NCBI RefSeq assembly: GCF_028688795.1
Contig: NZ_JAQTXM010000011.1
Coordinates: forward strand, 1-64,000
Reading direction: 5' to 3'
DNA length: 64,000 nucleotides
Source: Rhodoferax sp.
GTDB lineage: Bacteria > Pseudomonadota > Gammaproteobacteria > Burkholderiales > Burkholderiaceae_C
Position numbers and translations under genes: made by a program. This document shows positions 36,650-45,906 of the stretch, one piece after another (the stretch's first letter is position 1; every line of letters starts with the position of its first letter). The notes beneath the pieces are model-generated. The model saw nothing but the letters and a program-made list of their open reading frames with translations. It was not told the origin of the DNA and searched no databases.

Positions 36650-38005
36650 TTAAAGCGGTGGCTCACGCAACTCGACATAGGCGCGACCCCGCAAATCCTG
36701 CGCCCAGGTTCTGAAGGCTTCGTCAAGTTTTTTCTCACGCAGCATGTTCCGCACCGCCTCGCGTTGCTCTGCCGGGCTCAAGCTGGCTTTGCGGCGCTCC
36801 AGCAACTGGATCAAATGCACACCAAAGCGCGACACCAACGGGTCACTGACCTCGCCGGGCGCCAGCCGATTCATTGCGCCTTCAAATTCAGGCACAAACA
36901 TGCCGGGGCTGGCCCAACCCAAATCACCACCCTGGGCCGCGCTGCCATCTTGCGAGTTGTCACGCGCCAACTTAGCGAAATCTGCCTTGCCAGACACCAC
37001 TTGTTTTTTGAAGTCAGCCAATTTTTGGCGGGCGTCAGACTCGCTCAAGCGGGCACTGGGAACCAGCAAAATATGCCGGGCGTGGCTTTGCGTGACCGCC
37101 ATCGTGGGCGATGCCGTGCTGAGCTTTTCAACCACCTTGAGCACATGAAAACCAGCGGGCGAACGCACCAGCGCGGCCACATCACCAACACCCAACGCTT
37201 GCGTCGCCTCGACAAACAGGGCCGGATACCGACTGGCCTCACGCAGCCCCAGTTGGCCGCCATTGGCAGGGTCAGTGGCGTCAGAAAACTCGCGCACCAG
37301 GGTGGCGAAATCTTCCCCGGCACGGGCGCGCGTCAGTGCGCGCTCAGCACGTTTACGCAAAGCCTCCACCTGCTCAGGTGTAGCCGCCTCGGGCACAGCC
37401 ACCAAAATTTGTGCCAGATTTAGCTGCATTGCGTCAAGGCTCTGGTTGCCTTGCTGGTCCGCCAGGTATTGGTCAACCTCTTGATCGGTAGCCCGAACGC
37501 GGGACTCTACATCGCGCTCGCGCAAACGCTGCAGCGTGATCTGGTCGCTTAATTGAGCCCGAAACTGGCTCACCGTCAGACCATCACGCAACACCCGACG
37601 GCGCAATTCCGCCACATCCAATTGATTTTGCTGAGCGATGTTTTGCTCGGCCTGGTCAATCGCTGCCTCTTCTACTTTCAGACCGGTTTCGCGTGCCAGT
37701 TGCAGCTGAGCCTTGATGCTGATCAAGCTCTCAAGCACCTCGCCGGCCAACAGCCGCGGGTCGGGTTGGGGACGGCGCTGCTGCTCCAGTTGGGCCAGCA
37801 CCCGCTGGACCTCGCGACGTACTTCGTTGTTGGTGATGGGTTCGGAATTGACCACCGCCACGATGAAATCGGCCTGCTTCACGCCACTGACGCTTCCAGG
37901 TGCTGCGATCAGTGGGCTCGCCACCAAGCGCAAACCTTGCGCCTGAGTGGGCAAAATGACAGCCATTGCCAGGGCGGCAAGCGCTAAAAGTTTGAAACGG
38001 TGCAT
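36650..38005 (-). CDS. surA: SurA, periplasmic chaperone and peptidyl-prolyl isomerase
   Basis: 451 aa. Signal peptide MHRFKLLALAALAMAVILPTQA, an N-terminal chaperone domain (VNSEPITNNEVRREVQ), and two parvulin domains containing SDATDPANGGQLG and the second, active-type stretch DNSQDGSAAQGGDLGWASPGMFVPEFE. It assists outer-membrane protein folding, including LptD encoded nine bases upstream. Confidence 0.95.
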   Translation of the reverse strand: MHRFKLLALAALAMAVILPTQAQGLRLVASPLIAAPGSVSGVKQADFIVAVVNSEPITNNEVRREVQRVLAQLEQQRRPQPDPRLLAGEVLESLISIKAQLQLARETGLKVEEAAIDQAEQNIAQQNQLDVAELRRRVLRDGLTVSQFRAQLSDQITLQRLRERDVESRVRATDQEVDQYLADQQGNQSLDAMQLNLAQILVAVPEAATPEQVEALRKRAERALTRARAGEDFATLVREFSDATDPANGGQLGLREASRYPALFVEATQALGVGDVAALVRSPAGFHVLKVVEKLSTASPTMAVTQSHARHILLVPSARLSESDARQKLADFKKQVVSGKADFAKLARDNSQDGSAAQGGDLGWASPGMFVPEFEGAMNRLAPGEVSDPLVSRFGVHLIQLLERRKASLSPAEQREAVRNMLREKKLDEAFRTWAQDLRGRAYVELREPPL

Positions 38006-38014
38006 CTTGGAAAC

Positions 38015-40405
38015 TCAATCGTAGTTACTGAAACGGCTTGGCATGACGCTAGGCTCACGCAAGTACTGGTAATTGGGGATGTTATCTTTGAGCGACTTCA
38101 GCGGGTTCACCCCAAGCCGCGAGAAGCCCACAAACTCCAGCTGGAACATGATGCGCTGGGTGGCGGTGACGCTGCTGGTTTGCAGACGCTCCCACACCAT
38201 GCGACCCAGCCAGCAACCGGCGTCATATTCAAGGCCCAGCACCGAGTCCACCAGCTTTCGCTCATTCATGCTGTAGTTGAGTCGGCCCACACTGTACCAG
38301 CGCCCCTCGCCCTGGCCTTGGCCCGCATTCAGCTTTTGCCCCCGGTCACCCCACAGGTCATTGATGGGCCATTGCCAGCCCACGTCAAGCTGCTCGCTTA
38401 GGTCACGTTGGTAGCGGTAAGCCGCCGACAAGGTGCGGTAGCGGCCCGGGTTGTAGCGCGCCCCCAGGGTAGAACGCACCGACTGCTGGGTGTCGGGGTT
38501 GAACTGCACCGTGCCGTCAAAGCGCCAACGCGGGTCCCAGTTGATGGAGCCGCCCCACAACATGTCACTGATGCGGTCTTGCGCGGGCAAGCCGCCGGGC
38601 AAGGTGACGTTCTGGTCTTGAAATCGCAAGCGCTGGGCAACCCCGATGCGGGCGTTTTCGGCACCGGTGGCGGGGTCGAGAAAGCGTGAGGTGACGCCAA
38701 TGGTCAGCAGGTTGCTGTCCGAAATACGGTCATTGCCAACGAACGCGTTTTCTGAATAAATCGTCGACAAATTGAAGTCGTTGGCGCCCGAATCATAGTT
38801 GGGCAACAGGCTCTGGTCGCGGTAAGGCGTGTTCACATAAAAGGCCCGCGGCTCCAGGGTTTGGCGCAAGGCGCGACCGAACAATTGGGTGTCTCGCTCA
38901 AACACCACGCCGGTGTCGACGCTCAGGGTGGGCACCACTCGGCTGGCGCGCATGGCACCGTCTTTCAGGGGCGCGTCAAACTGGTAATTGGTGGCGTGCA
39001 ATTGCACTTTAGGCGTGATGTAGCCGGCAGATGACTGAAACACCCGACTGGCCTGCAGCAGGGAAAAGGTCCGCTCGGCATTGGGCTGGCCCGTGCGTAT
39101 GCCGTCGGACTGAAAGCGGGTGTAGTCGGCGTCCAGCGCCACATCCATGCCGGCCAGATTGCTGCGGGTGTAACGCGTGGCCAATTGCGGCAAGCGGTCA
39201 TACGGCGGCACGATGGGCGCAGTGACGTCTTGCAGGGTTTGCCACTTGAGTGTGCGCACGCTGTTGGCCCAGGCACCGTTGGTCCACGCCAGCGTGGCGT
39301 CGTTGGCCAGCAGGCGCTGCGTGAGCGAGCTGTTGGTGCGGGTGAAATCGCGCCAATAGTTGTCGTCGCTGACGCGGTTCAGGCTCAGGTTCAGCGCGGC
39401 GCCGTTGTCGGTCCAGGCACTCTTGATGCGCGCCTGGTGGTTGATGTTCAGGCCCCAGCGGCTGCTGTCGCGCAGCTGGTCAAAGGGCATCCATTCCACA
39501 TTGGCGGTGCCAGCGTAGTTATCTTCCAGGTAACGAAACTCGGTGCCCAGATTGACCCCGCGTTTGGTCATCACAGTGGGCGTGAGGGTGGCATCGCGGT
39601 TGGGCGCAATGTTCCAGTAATAAGGCAATGAGACTTCCGTGCCATTGACGTTGTCCAGGCCAAGGGTGGGCGGCAACACGCCAGACTTCCGCTTGTCACT
39701 GAGCGGAAAAGTAATGAAGGGCACCGGCAGCACCGGCACGCCCTTGAAGCTCAGCAACGCGCCTGAGGCAGTGCCGACGTCTTCTTCGTTGTCCAGGCTG
39801 ATGGTGCTGGCCTTCAAAATCCAGTCGGGCATCCAACTCGGGCCGGGCAGGCGCCGGCACGTGGTGTAGGTGGCGTTGTGAATGACTGCCCGCTGGTCAT
39901 CCACAAAATCGACCCGGCTCGCCTGGCCATGGGCATCGTTGCGCAAAAAATGGTAGGTGGGCTCGTTGAAAAAGCCTTCAAATGCATCCACCCGCAGTTC
40001 CAGCAGCGGGCCTTCATACACGTTGCCGGCACGGTTCACCAGCACATGGCCAATGGCTTTGGCCAAGTCGGTGGGTTGGTCGTATTCGAGTCGGTCGGCC
40101 TTGATGACGATGTCACCCTTGCGCAGCATGGCGTCACCCTCAACCACGGTTTCCAGGTCCGGGCGACCCGTAATGCGCTGACCCGACACAAACGTGGGCA
40201 AACTGCTGCGCACCTGCGGGCTCAACTGCTCTTGCAACAAGGGGCTGGGTTGCAGCTGCAACGGGTCATTGCCCAGCAGTTGCGCGCCCGCCAAAGACGA
40301 CTGCAAAAGCGCCACCGACAGGCACACAGGCGCCAATGCAAAACGGCTCGGCGTGGTCAGCAATGAGGTATCACGCATCAAAAGACACTTTTGAAAGGCG
40401 TGCAT
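38015..40405 (-). CDS. lptD: LptD, outer-membrane LPS assembly protein
   Basis: 796 aa; a second possible start, nine codons later, is closer to the signal peptide (FALAPVCLSVALLQSSLAGA). N-terminal OstA domain around VVEGDAMLRKGDIVIKADRLEYDQPT, then a C-terminal beta-barrel rich in Tyr, Asn and Arg (YYWNIAPNRDATLTPTVMTKRGVNLGTEFRYL). It inserts LPS into the outer leaflet with LptE. Divergent from amgK, 82 bases away, so the operon promoter lies there. Confidence 0.95.
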   Translation of the reverse strand: MHAFQKCLLMRDTSLLTTPSRFALAPVCLSVALLQSSLAGAQLLGNDPLQLQPSPLLQEQLSPQVRSSLPTFVSGQRITGRPDLETVVEGDAMLRKGDIVIKADRLEYDQPTDLAKAIGHVLVNRAGNVYEGPLLELRVDAFEGFFNEPTYHFLRNDAHGQASRVDFVDDQRAVIHNATYTTCRRLPGPSWMPDWILKASTISLDNEEDVGTASGALLSFKGVPVLPVPFITFPLSDKRKSGVLPPTLGLDNVNGTEVSLPYYWNIAPNRDATLTPTVMTKRGVNLGTEFRYLEDNYAGTANVEWMPFDQLRDSSRWGLNINHQARIKSAWTDNGAALNLSLNRVSDDNYWRDFTRTNSSLTQRLLANDATLAWTNGAWANSVRTLKWQTLQDVTAPIVPPYDRLPQLATRYTRSNLAGMDVALDADYTRFQSDGIRTGQPNAERTFSLLQASRVFQSSAGYITPKVQLHATNYQFDAPLKDGAMRASRVVPTLSVDTGVVFERDTQLFGRALRQTLEPRAFYVNTPYRDQSLLPNYDSGANDFNLSTIYSENAFVGNDRISDSNLLTIGVTSRFLDPATGAENARIGVAQRLRFQDQNVTLPGGLPAQDRISDMLWGGSINWDPRWRFDGTVQFNPDTQQSVRSTLGARYNPGRYRTLSAAYRYQRDLSEQLDVGWQWPINDLWGDRGQKLNAGQGQGEGRWYSVGRLNYSMNERKLVDSVLGLEYDAGCWLGRMVWERLQTSSVTATQRIMFQLEFVGFSRLGVNPLKSLKDNIPNYQYLREPSVMPSRFSNYD

Positions 40406-40487
40406 CAGGCGGAGACGGTGAAAAAGCAGTGGCGGGCATGAAGGAGGCGAAGGGCATCAAGGGACGGGTTTGTAGAATTGATTATCC

Positions 40488-41600
40488 ATGAGCCAAGCCC
40501 CCACCCCCCAAGCCGCCCCGAGCGCAAACATTGTCTGGGACGACGCCACCCGCGCCGCCCAATTCCAAACCTGGCTAAGCCACATCGCCCCCAGCCAAAA
40601 CCTGCAAATTGACAGCCTGCGCCTGGCCTCGGCCGATGCCAGCTTTCGACGTTACTTCAGAATTGATAGCTGCTCACGCAATCAGGAAGAGGGCCAGAGG
40701 CCAATTTCTTATATTATTATGGACGCGCCGCCGACCCAGGAAAACTGCCAGCCGTTCGTGAAAGTGGCAGGCTTGATGCAAACCGCAGGCCTTCACGCGC
40801 CGCAAGTGCTGGCCTGGGACGAGGCCCAGGGCTTCATGCTGCTGACCGACCTGGGCGCGCAGACCATGATGCAGGTCATCAACCGCGCTGACCCACAAGC
40901 CAACCTGCCGCTGTATTTGCAGGCGGTGGACGCGCTGATTGCCTGGCAGCTCAGCTCAAAGCCCGACGTGTTGCCGCCTTACGACGAAGCTCTGTTGCGC
41001 CGAGAAATGGCGCTGTTCCCTGACTGGTACATCACCCGGCACAAAGGCGTAGAGGTCGATGAGACCATGCGCTTCACGCTGGACAACACCTTCAAACAGA
41101 TCATTGCCACGGTGCTGACCCAGCCCAGCGTGTTTGTGCACCGCGACTTCATGCCCCGTAACCTGATGGCCCCCACGATTTCGGACGGCTCGCTGGGCGT
41201 GCTGGACTTCCAGGACGCCGTGTACGGCCCCATCACCTACGACATTGCCAGCCTGATGCGCGACGCATTTTTGAGCTGGGAAGAAGATTTTTGCCTGGAA
41301 GTGACCGTCCGCTACTGGGAAAGAGCCCGCAAAGCCGGCCTGCCGGTGGACAGCGACTTTGGTGAGTTTTACCGTGGCGTGGAGTGGATGGGCCTGCAGC
41401 GCCACCTCAAAGTGGCCGGCATCTTTGCCCGCCTGACCCTGCGCGACGGCAAGCCGCAATACCTGGCCGACGCGCCGCGTTTTATCGCCTACATACGCGC
41501 CACCTGCGCCCGCTACCGCGAACTCAAACCGCTGCTGCGGCTGGTTGACAAGCTTGAAGGCATTGTGGAACCCGACATCTTTGGGTTTGGCCGGCAATGA
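40488..41600 (+). CDS. amgK: AmgK-like sugar kinase with repeat-derived insertion
   Basis: 370 aa phosphotransferase of the aminoglycoside-kinase fold: VFVHRDFMPRNLMAP is the catalytic HRD loop and LGVLDFQDAVYGPITYDIASL the metal-binding DFQ segment. In this position (divergent from lptD) the family acts in cell-wall sugar recycling, phosphorylating N-acetylmuramate at C1. Between FRRYFRI and MDAPPTQENCQPF an extra SCSRNQEEGQRPISYII is encoded by a copy of the dispersed repeat, lengthening the N-lobe hairpin. The partner gene murU, usually next, is not here. Confidence 0.8.
   Translation: MSQAPTPQAAPSANIVWDDATRAAQFQTWLSHIAPSQNLQIDSLRLASADASFRRYFRIDSCSRNQEEGQRPISYIIMDAPPTQENCQPFVKVAGLMQTAGLHAPQVLAWDEAQGFMLLTDLGAQTMMQVINRADPQANLPLYLQAVDALIAWQLSSKPDVLPPYDEALLRREMALFPDWYITRHKGVEVDETMRFTLDNTFKQIIATVLTQPSVFVHRDFMPRNLMAPTISDGSLGVLDFQDAVYGPITYDIASLMRDAFLSWEEDFCLEVTVRYWERARKAGLPVDSDFGEFYRGVEWMGLQRHLKVAGIFARLTLRDGKPQYLADAPRFIAYIRATCARYRELKPLLRLVDKLEGIVEPDIFGFGRQ
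40662..40718 (-). repeat. Dispersed AT-rich repeat, copy 5 (inside amgK)
   Basis: attgatagctgctcacgcaa, then agggccagaggccaatttct; clear family match, reverse orientation. It is fully inside amgK, in frame, and translated. Confidence 0.82.
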
Positions 41601-41686
41601 GATAGACCAAGCGCTGAAAGTACAGTCAAACCCTGCATCGTTATGCGTACCGCCAGCCTGCGCTGGCTCCTTACCGAAAGAACCCC

Positions 41687-42793
41687 ATGAAAACAAGAGC
41701 CGCCGTCGCCTGGAAAGCAGGCCAGCCCCTGACCATTGAAACCGTTGACCTGCAAGGCCCCAAGTTTGGCGAGGTGCTGGTCGAGATCAAGGCCACCGGC
41801 ATCTGCCACACCGACCTCTACACACTCAGCGGCGCGGACCCCGAGGGCATCTTCCCAGCCATTTTGGGCCATGAAGGCGCGGGCATTGTGGTGGATGTGG
41901 GCCCCGGCGTGACCAGCCTGCAAAAAGGCGACCACGTCATTCCGCTCTACACGCCCGAATGCCGCCAATGCAAGTTCTGCCTGTCGCGCAAGACCAACCT
42001 GTGCCAGCTGATTCGCGGCACGCAGGGCAAGGGGCTGATGCCCGACGCCACCAGCCGGTTCAGCCTGGACGGCAAGCCGATCTTTCACTACATGGGCACC
42101 AGCACCTTCAGCAATTACACGGTGGCGCCAGAGATTTCGCTGGCCAAGATCCGCAAGGACGCGCCGTTTGACAAGGTTTGTTACATCGGCTGCGGCGTCA
42201 CCACCGGCATTGGCGCGGTGATCTTCACCGCCAAGGTCGAGGCTGGTGCCAACGTGGTGGTGTTTGGCCTGGGCGGCATTGGTCTGAACGTGATTCAGGG
42301 CGCCAAGATGGTCGGTGCCGACAAGATCATTGGGGTCGACATCAACCCGGCGCGGCAAGCCATGGCGCGCAAATTTGGCATGACGCATTTCATCAACCCC
42401 AAGGAGGTTGACAACGTGGTCGACAGCATTGTGCAGCTCACCGACGGCGGCGCCGACTACAGCTTTGAGTGCATTGGCAACACCCAGGTGATGCGTCAGG
42501 CGCTGGAGTGCACCCACAAGGGTTGGGGCCGCAGCATCATCATTGGTGTGGCCGAAGCCGGGGCAGAGATCTCCACCCGTCCGTTTCAGCTGGTCACCGG
42601 ACGCAAATGGGAAGGCTCGGCCTTTGGCGGCGCCCGTGGCCGCACCGACGTGCCGAAAATTGTCGACTGGTACATGGAAGGCAAGATCAACATTGACGAC
42701 CTGATCACCCACACCATGCCGCTGGAAGACATCAACAAGGGCTTTGAGCTGATGAAAAGCGGCGAATCCATTCGCGGCGTGGTGATTTATTGA
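41687..42793 (+). CDS. frmA: S-(hydroxymethyl)glutathione dehydrogenase
   Basis: 368 aa class III alcohol dehydrogenase. Zinc ligands in [19 protein letters not shown] and the structural zinc set [15 protein letters not shown]; Rossmann motif [25 protein letters not shown]. Oxidises the formaldehyde-glutathione adduct with NAD. Its stop codon TGA falls at the edge of a dispersed repeat. fghA follows 63 bases later, completing glutathione-dependent formaldehyde removal. Confidence 0.95.
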   Translation: MKTRAAVAWKAGQPLTIETVDLQGPKFGEVLVEIKATGICHTDLYTLSGADPEGIFPAILGHEGAGIVVDVGPGVTSLQKGDHVIPLYTPECRQCKFCLSRKTNLCQLIRGTQGKGLMPDATSRFSLDGKPIFHYMGTSTFSNYTVAPEISLAKIRKDAPFDKVCYIGCGVTTGIGAVIFTAKVEAGANVVVFGLGGIGLNVIQGAKMVGADKIIGVDINPARQAMARKFGMTHFINPKEVDNVVDSIVQLTDGGADYSFECIGNTQVMRQALECTHKGWGRSIIIGVAEAGAEISTRPFQLVTGRKWEGSAFGGARGRTDVPKIVDWYMEGKINIDDLITHTMPLEDINKGFELMKSGESIRGVVIY

Positions 42794-42852
42794 TGAAATT
42801 AGCCTCTAGCCCTTTAAATATATGCGTAAGCAGCTATTAAATATATATCAAT
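42791..42852 (+). repeat. Dispersed AT-rich repeat, copy 6
   Basis: tgatgaaattagcctctagc then ccctttaaatatatgcgtaa and gcagctattaaatatat. One of the best-preserved copies; its first TGA is the frmA stop codon. Confidence 0.85.
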
Positions 42853-42856
42853 AAAC

Positions 42857-43729
42857 ATGCCATCTACCTCCCTGGAACTCTTGAGTGAGCACGCCTGTTT
42901 TGGTGGTGTGCAGCGCTTTTACCAACATGCGTCGGGCGTCATCGGCCTGCCCATGCGTTTTTCGGTCTACCTGCCGCCGCAAGCCAAGATCGACGCCGCC
43001 GGTGGCCAAGTGCCTGCGCTGATGTACCTGGCTGGCCTGACCTGCAACGAAGAAACCTTCATGATGAAGGCCGGTGCGCAGCGCATGGCCGCTGAATTGG
43101 GTTTGGCGCTGATCGCCCCCGACACCAGCCCGCGCGGCGCGGGTGTGCCGGGCGAGGCCGACAGCTGGGACTTTGGCGTGGGTGCCGGGTTTTACCTGGA
43201 CGCCACGCAGGCGCCTTGGGCCCAGCGCTACCGCATGGCGACCTACCTCACCACCGAGTTGCTGGGCTTGGTGGCGCAAACGTTACCGATTGACTTGGCG
43301 CGTGTCGGCATTTTTGGCCACTCCATGGGCGGGCACGGCGCCTTGTCGCTGGCGCTGAAACACCCGGATGTGTTCAAGTCGGTGTCGGCCTTTGCCCCAA
43401 TCTGCGCGCCCTGCCTGTGTCCTTGGGGGCAAAAGGCATTCACGGGTTATTTGGGCACTGATGTCACGGCGTGGGCGGCGCATGACAGCAGTGCGCTGAT
43501 GGCCGCCAAAGCGTCGGCACCGTATCCTCGCGGCATCTTGATCGACCAGGGTTTGGCCGACAAGTTTTTACCAACCCAGTTGTTCCCGGAAAGCTTCGAG
43601 GCTGCCTGCCAAGCCGTGGGCCAGCCCCTGACGCTGCGCCGCCACCCAGGCTACGACCATGGCTACTACTTTGTGGCCACCTTCATGGGCGACCACCTGG
43701 CGCACCATGCGGCATGCCTACGGGATTGA
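42857..43729 (+). CDS. fghA: S-formylglutathione hydrolase
   Basis: 290 aa esterase D family. Nucleophile motif FGHSMGGHGALSLALKHP (Ser), LIDQGLADKFL and HPGYDHGYYFVATFMGDH supply the Asp and His of the triad; YLAGLTCNEETFMMKAGAQ is the family signature. Converts S-formylglutathione to formate and glutathione. Lies after frmA with a repeat copy between, which also covers the ribosome-binding region. Confidence 0.95.
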   Translation: MPSTSLELLSEHACFGGVQRFYQHASGVIGLPMRFSVYLPPQAKIDAAGGQVPALMYLAGLTCNEETFMMKAGAQRMAAELGLALIAPDTSPRGAGVPGEADSWDFGVGAGFYLDATQAPWAQRYRMATYLTTELLGLVAQTLPIDLARVGIFGHSMGGHGALSLALKHPDVFKSVSAFAPICAPCLCPWGQKAFTGYLGTDVTAWAAHDSSALMAAKASAPYPRGILIDQGLADKFLPTQLFPESFEAACQAVGQPLTLRRHPGYDHGYYFVATFMGDHLAHHAACLRD

Positions 43730-43750
43730 TGCGGCACACTGCCCCCTGGC

Positions 43751-43818
43751 TGCTATCTTTTGTATAGCTATTTACGCAGTAAATACAAGGGCCAGAGGTC
43801 GATTTCATCAAAAATCAG
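43751..43818 (-). repeat. Dispersed AT-rich repeat, copy 7
   Basis: tgtatagctatttacgcagt, then acaagggccagaggtcgatt and tcatcaaaaatcag. It lies between the convergent ends of fghA and the RlpA-like gene. Confidence 0.8.
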
Positions 43819-43833
43819 CAAGCAGACCGGCTC

Positions 43834-44358
43834 CTAGTTGAAGGCGCTGACAATTTCCAGCCTGACATGCGCCACGCCAGCCCGCAACATGTCGATCTGG
43901 CGGGCTGCCGCGTGGCTCAAATCAGCCACCCGCCCAGCGATAAACGGGCCCCGGTCATTCACCCGCACCTGCACACTTTTGCCGTTGAGTGGATTGGTGA
44001 CCCGCACCAGCGTGCCAAAAGGCAGTGTCTTGTGTGCCATGGTCAGCGCATTGGGGTCAAACCGTTCCCCGCTGGCCGTTTTGCGACCGGTGAACCTGTG
44101 TGCGAGGTACGACACCTTGCCTTCCCATGTGTCGATTCGGTTTAAAACGGCAGCGGCAACGCCGGCCGCAGTCGCGGTTGACATCGCGGAGGCGACGGCA
44201 GTGTCAGTGGCGACCACAGCGGTAGCCGAGGTCGCAGTGGTGGCCGCGATCGCAGCCGCCGCGTCGGACGTTGTCTCTGGCAAAGATTGGGCGTGCGCCC
44301 ATGACCCGATGAGGGTCAGGACCGAAAACAGGCAGCAGGTGACGAGTTTGGACGAAAT
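43834..44358 (-). CDS. RlpA-like septal protein, start uncertain
   Basis: The mature part is a double-psi beta-barrel domain: [37 protein letters not shown] and [22 protein letters not shown], as in RlpA, a septal lytic transglycosylase-type protein. No SPOR domain. An Ala/Thr-rich stretch of about 40 residues separates it from a signal peptide ([22 protein letters not shown]). No ATG, GTG or TTG sits in front of that signal peptide; the only codon well placed is ATT at 44358, five bases after GGAG. The track's 244-aa form begins in a repeat and is unlikely. Confidence 0.6.
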   Translation of the reverse strand: MSSKLVTCCLFSVLTLIGSWAHAQSLPETTSDAAAAIAATTATSATAVVATDTAVASAMSTATAAGVAAAVLNRIDTWEGKVSYLAHRFTGRKTASGERFDPNALTMAHKTLPFGTLVRVTNPLNGKSVQVRVNDRGPFIAGRVADLSHAAARQIDMLRAGVAHVRLEIVSAFN

Positions 44359-44565
44359 AGAAACTCCGGCAGGCTTAGTTGAAAACCGCGAAGTGTAGGC
44401 AATTTCTGCCGCACCCGGCAAAACGCGGGTCAGAGCCGGCAGCACGCCCCATGCACATGCGCCGCAACGAGCAGGGTGGCAAGGCAGCATCAGAACACCA
44501 GACGGGCCGCGTGGTACTTTAGCCTCAGCAACACCTGTCGGTTTCGTTGGGCGTGTCGATAATTT

Positions 44566-44628
44566 CAATTAGCAGGCTCTTAGCCCATATAAAATAAAGG
44601 CTATTAGCTACTCATTAAATAGCAATTC
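44566..44628 (+). repeat. Dispersed AT-rich repeat, copy 8
   Basis: caattagcaggctcttagcc, then aaaataaaggctattagcta and ctcattaaatagca. More diverged than others; it sits in the divergent region between the RlpA-like gene and rsmE. Confidence 0.6.
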
Positions 44629-44649
44629 AAACTTGCTTCACGTTTCACT

Positions 44650-45483
44650 ATGCCCCGCTTTTACTGCTCTACCCCACTTGTCACTGGCGCCTTAACCGAC
44701 CTGCCTGAGGGCCCTGCCCGCCATGTGCAAGTGCTGCGCCTGCAGCCGGGCGATGCCATCACGCTGTTTGATGGTCAGGCTAATGCCAACGGGCAATTTG
44801 GTGAATTTGCCGCGACCGTGACGCAGATGGGGCGCAGCAACGTGCAGGTGCAAGTGGGTGCATGGACAGCCACACAGCGCGAGGCCAGCCGCAGCGTTCA
44901 CTTGGCCGTGGGCATGCCGGCCAACGAGCGCATGGACTGGCTGGTAGAAAAAGCCGCCGAGCTGGGGGTGGCCAGCATTCAGCCGCTGATGACCGAGCGC
45001 AGTGTGTTGCGCCTAAGTGGCGAACGCGCTGTTAAAAAACAGGCTCACTGGCAAAGCGTGGCCGTGGCTGCCTGTGAGCAATGTGGCGGCAATCGCGTGC
45101 CTGTTGTTCATGAAGTGATGACGCTTGCGCAGTGGCTCAAGGCGCACGCCACGCAAGCTGATGGACAGACTCAGACCGACATGACCGCTGGTGGCAAGAC
45201 TGGCGCAAACCCGAGGACGCTGAGGCTGCTGCTGTCCTTGCGTGAGGGCTCACTGGGCTTGCGTGAGGCCGTGGCACAACACTTGCCAAGCCAGACGCTG
45301 GCCGATGGCTCTGCTGTGGCAGACGCCTCGCATTTGAGCTTTCTATCAGGCCCTGAAGGCGGCCTGAGCCCGTCTGAAGAAGAACTTGCGCTGGCGGCCG
45401 GCTTCAAACCCACCACGCTGGGGCCGCGTGTGCTGCGGGCTGAGACAGCAGCCTTGGCAGTGCTGGCCGCTTTGCTGGTTTAA
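44650..45483 (+). CDS. rsmE: RsmE, 16S rRNA m3U1498 methyltransferase
   Basis: 277 aa. SPOUT methyltransferase with LSFLSGPEGGLSPSEEELA and LGPRVLRAETAALAVLAAL forming the knotted SAM site; GMPANERMDWLVEKAAELGVASIQPLMTERS is the family segment. N-terminal PUA-like domain. An insert around TQADGQTQTDMTAGGKTGANPR (about 170-195) is longer than usual. It methylates U1498 of 16S rRNA. Confidence 0.92.
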   Translation: MPRFYCSTPLVTGALTDLPEGPARHVQVLRLQPGDAITLFDGQANANGQFGEFAATVTQMGRSNVQVQVGAWTATQREASRSVHLAVGMPANERMDWLVEKAAELGVASIQPLMTERSVLRLSGERAVKKQAHWQSVAVAACEQCGGNRVPVVHEVMTLAQWLKAHATQADGQTQTDMTAGGKTGANPRTLRLLLSLREGSLGLREAVAQHLPSQTLADGSAVADASHLSFLSGPEGGLSPSEEELALAAGFKPTTLGPRVLRAETAALAVLAALLV

Positions 45484-45525
45484 CGCAAAATAGAATGGTT
45501 TGGGCTTAAGCCGAGCCCCAACAAC

Positions 45526-45696
45526 TCAACGCAGGGCCAGGTGGTAGCCGCGCAAAATCAACGACGTCAAGCGCAACGGCGCATGGCGCACAGCGCCAGG
45601 TACCCACTTGGGTGAGTTCAGGGAAAACCGCGTCGACCAGCGCGTGACGGGACGCAGCCACTGGGTGGCTTTCATGAATCGCTGCTTTTTGTCCAT
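45526..45696 (-). CDS. Small basic hypothetical protein
   Basis: 56 aa from the ATG at 45696 (MDKKQRFMKATQWLRPVTRWSTRF), preceded by AGAAGAGG; the track extends 26 residues further upstream. Rich in Arg, Trp and Leu, no signal peptide. It lies divergent from the UbiB-like gene. I do not recognise it; it could be a real short protein or a spurious frame. Confidence 0.35.
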   Translation of the reverse strand: MDKKQRFMKATQWLRPVTRWSTRFSLNSPKWVPGAVRHAPLRLTSLILRGYHLALR

Positions 45697-45906
45697 GGTG
45701 TACAACCTCTTCTCATGCATCATCAAGGCTGGTATTGTTGAGGCAACTTGAAAACCTTGCCGCCACGATGTCAAAACCGATGCTTGCAGAATCAGTCAAG
45801 CGGCAAGGGCTACCCGGTTTGTGCCGTAATCGCAGTCCACGCCACCCAACGCGGTAGGTGCCTCGCCAGCGCGGCATCACCACACAACCCCTTATTTTTG
45901 GCACAC

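Noticed and set aside
36350-37423. 357-aa plus-strand frame opposite rsmA and surA
   Set aside because: Crosses two well-supported genes on the other strand; shadow ORF.
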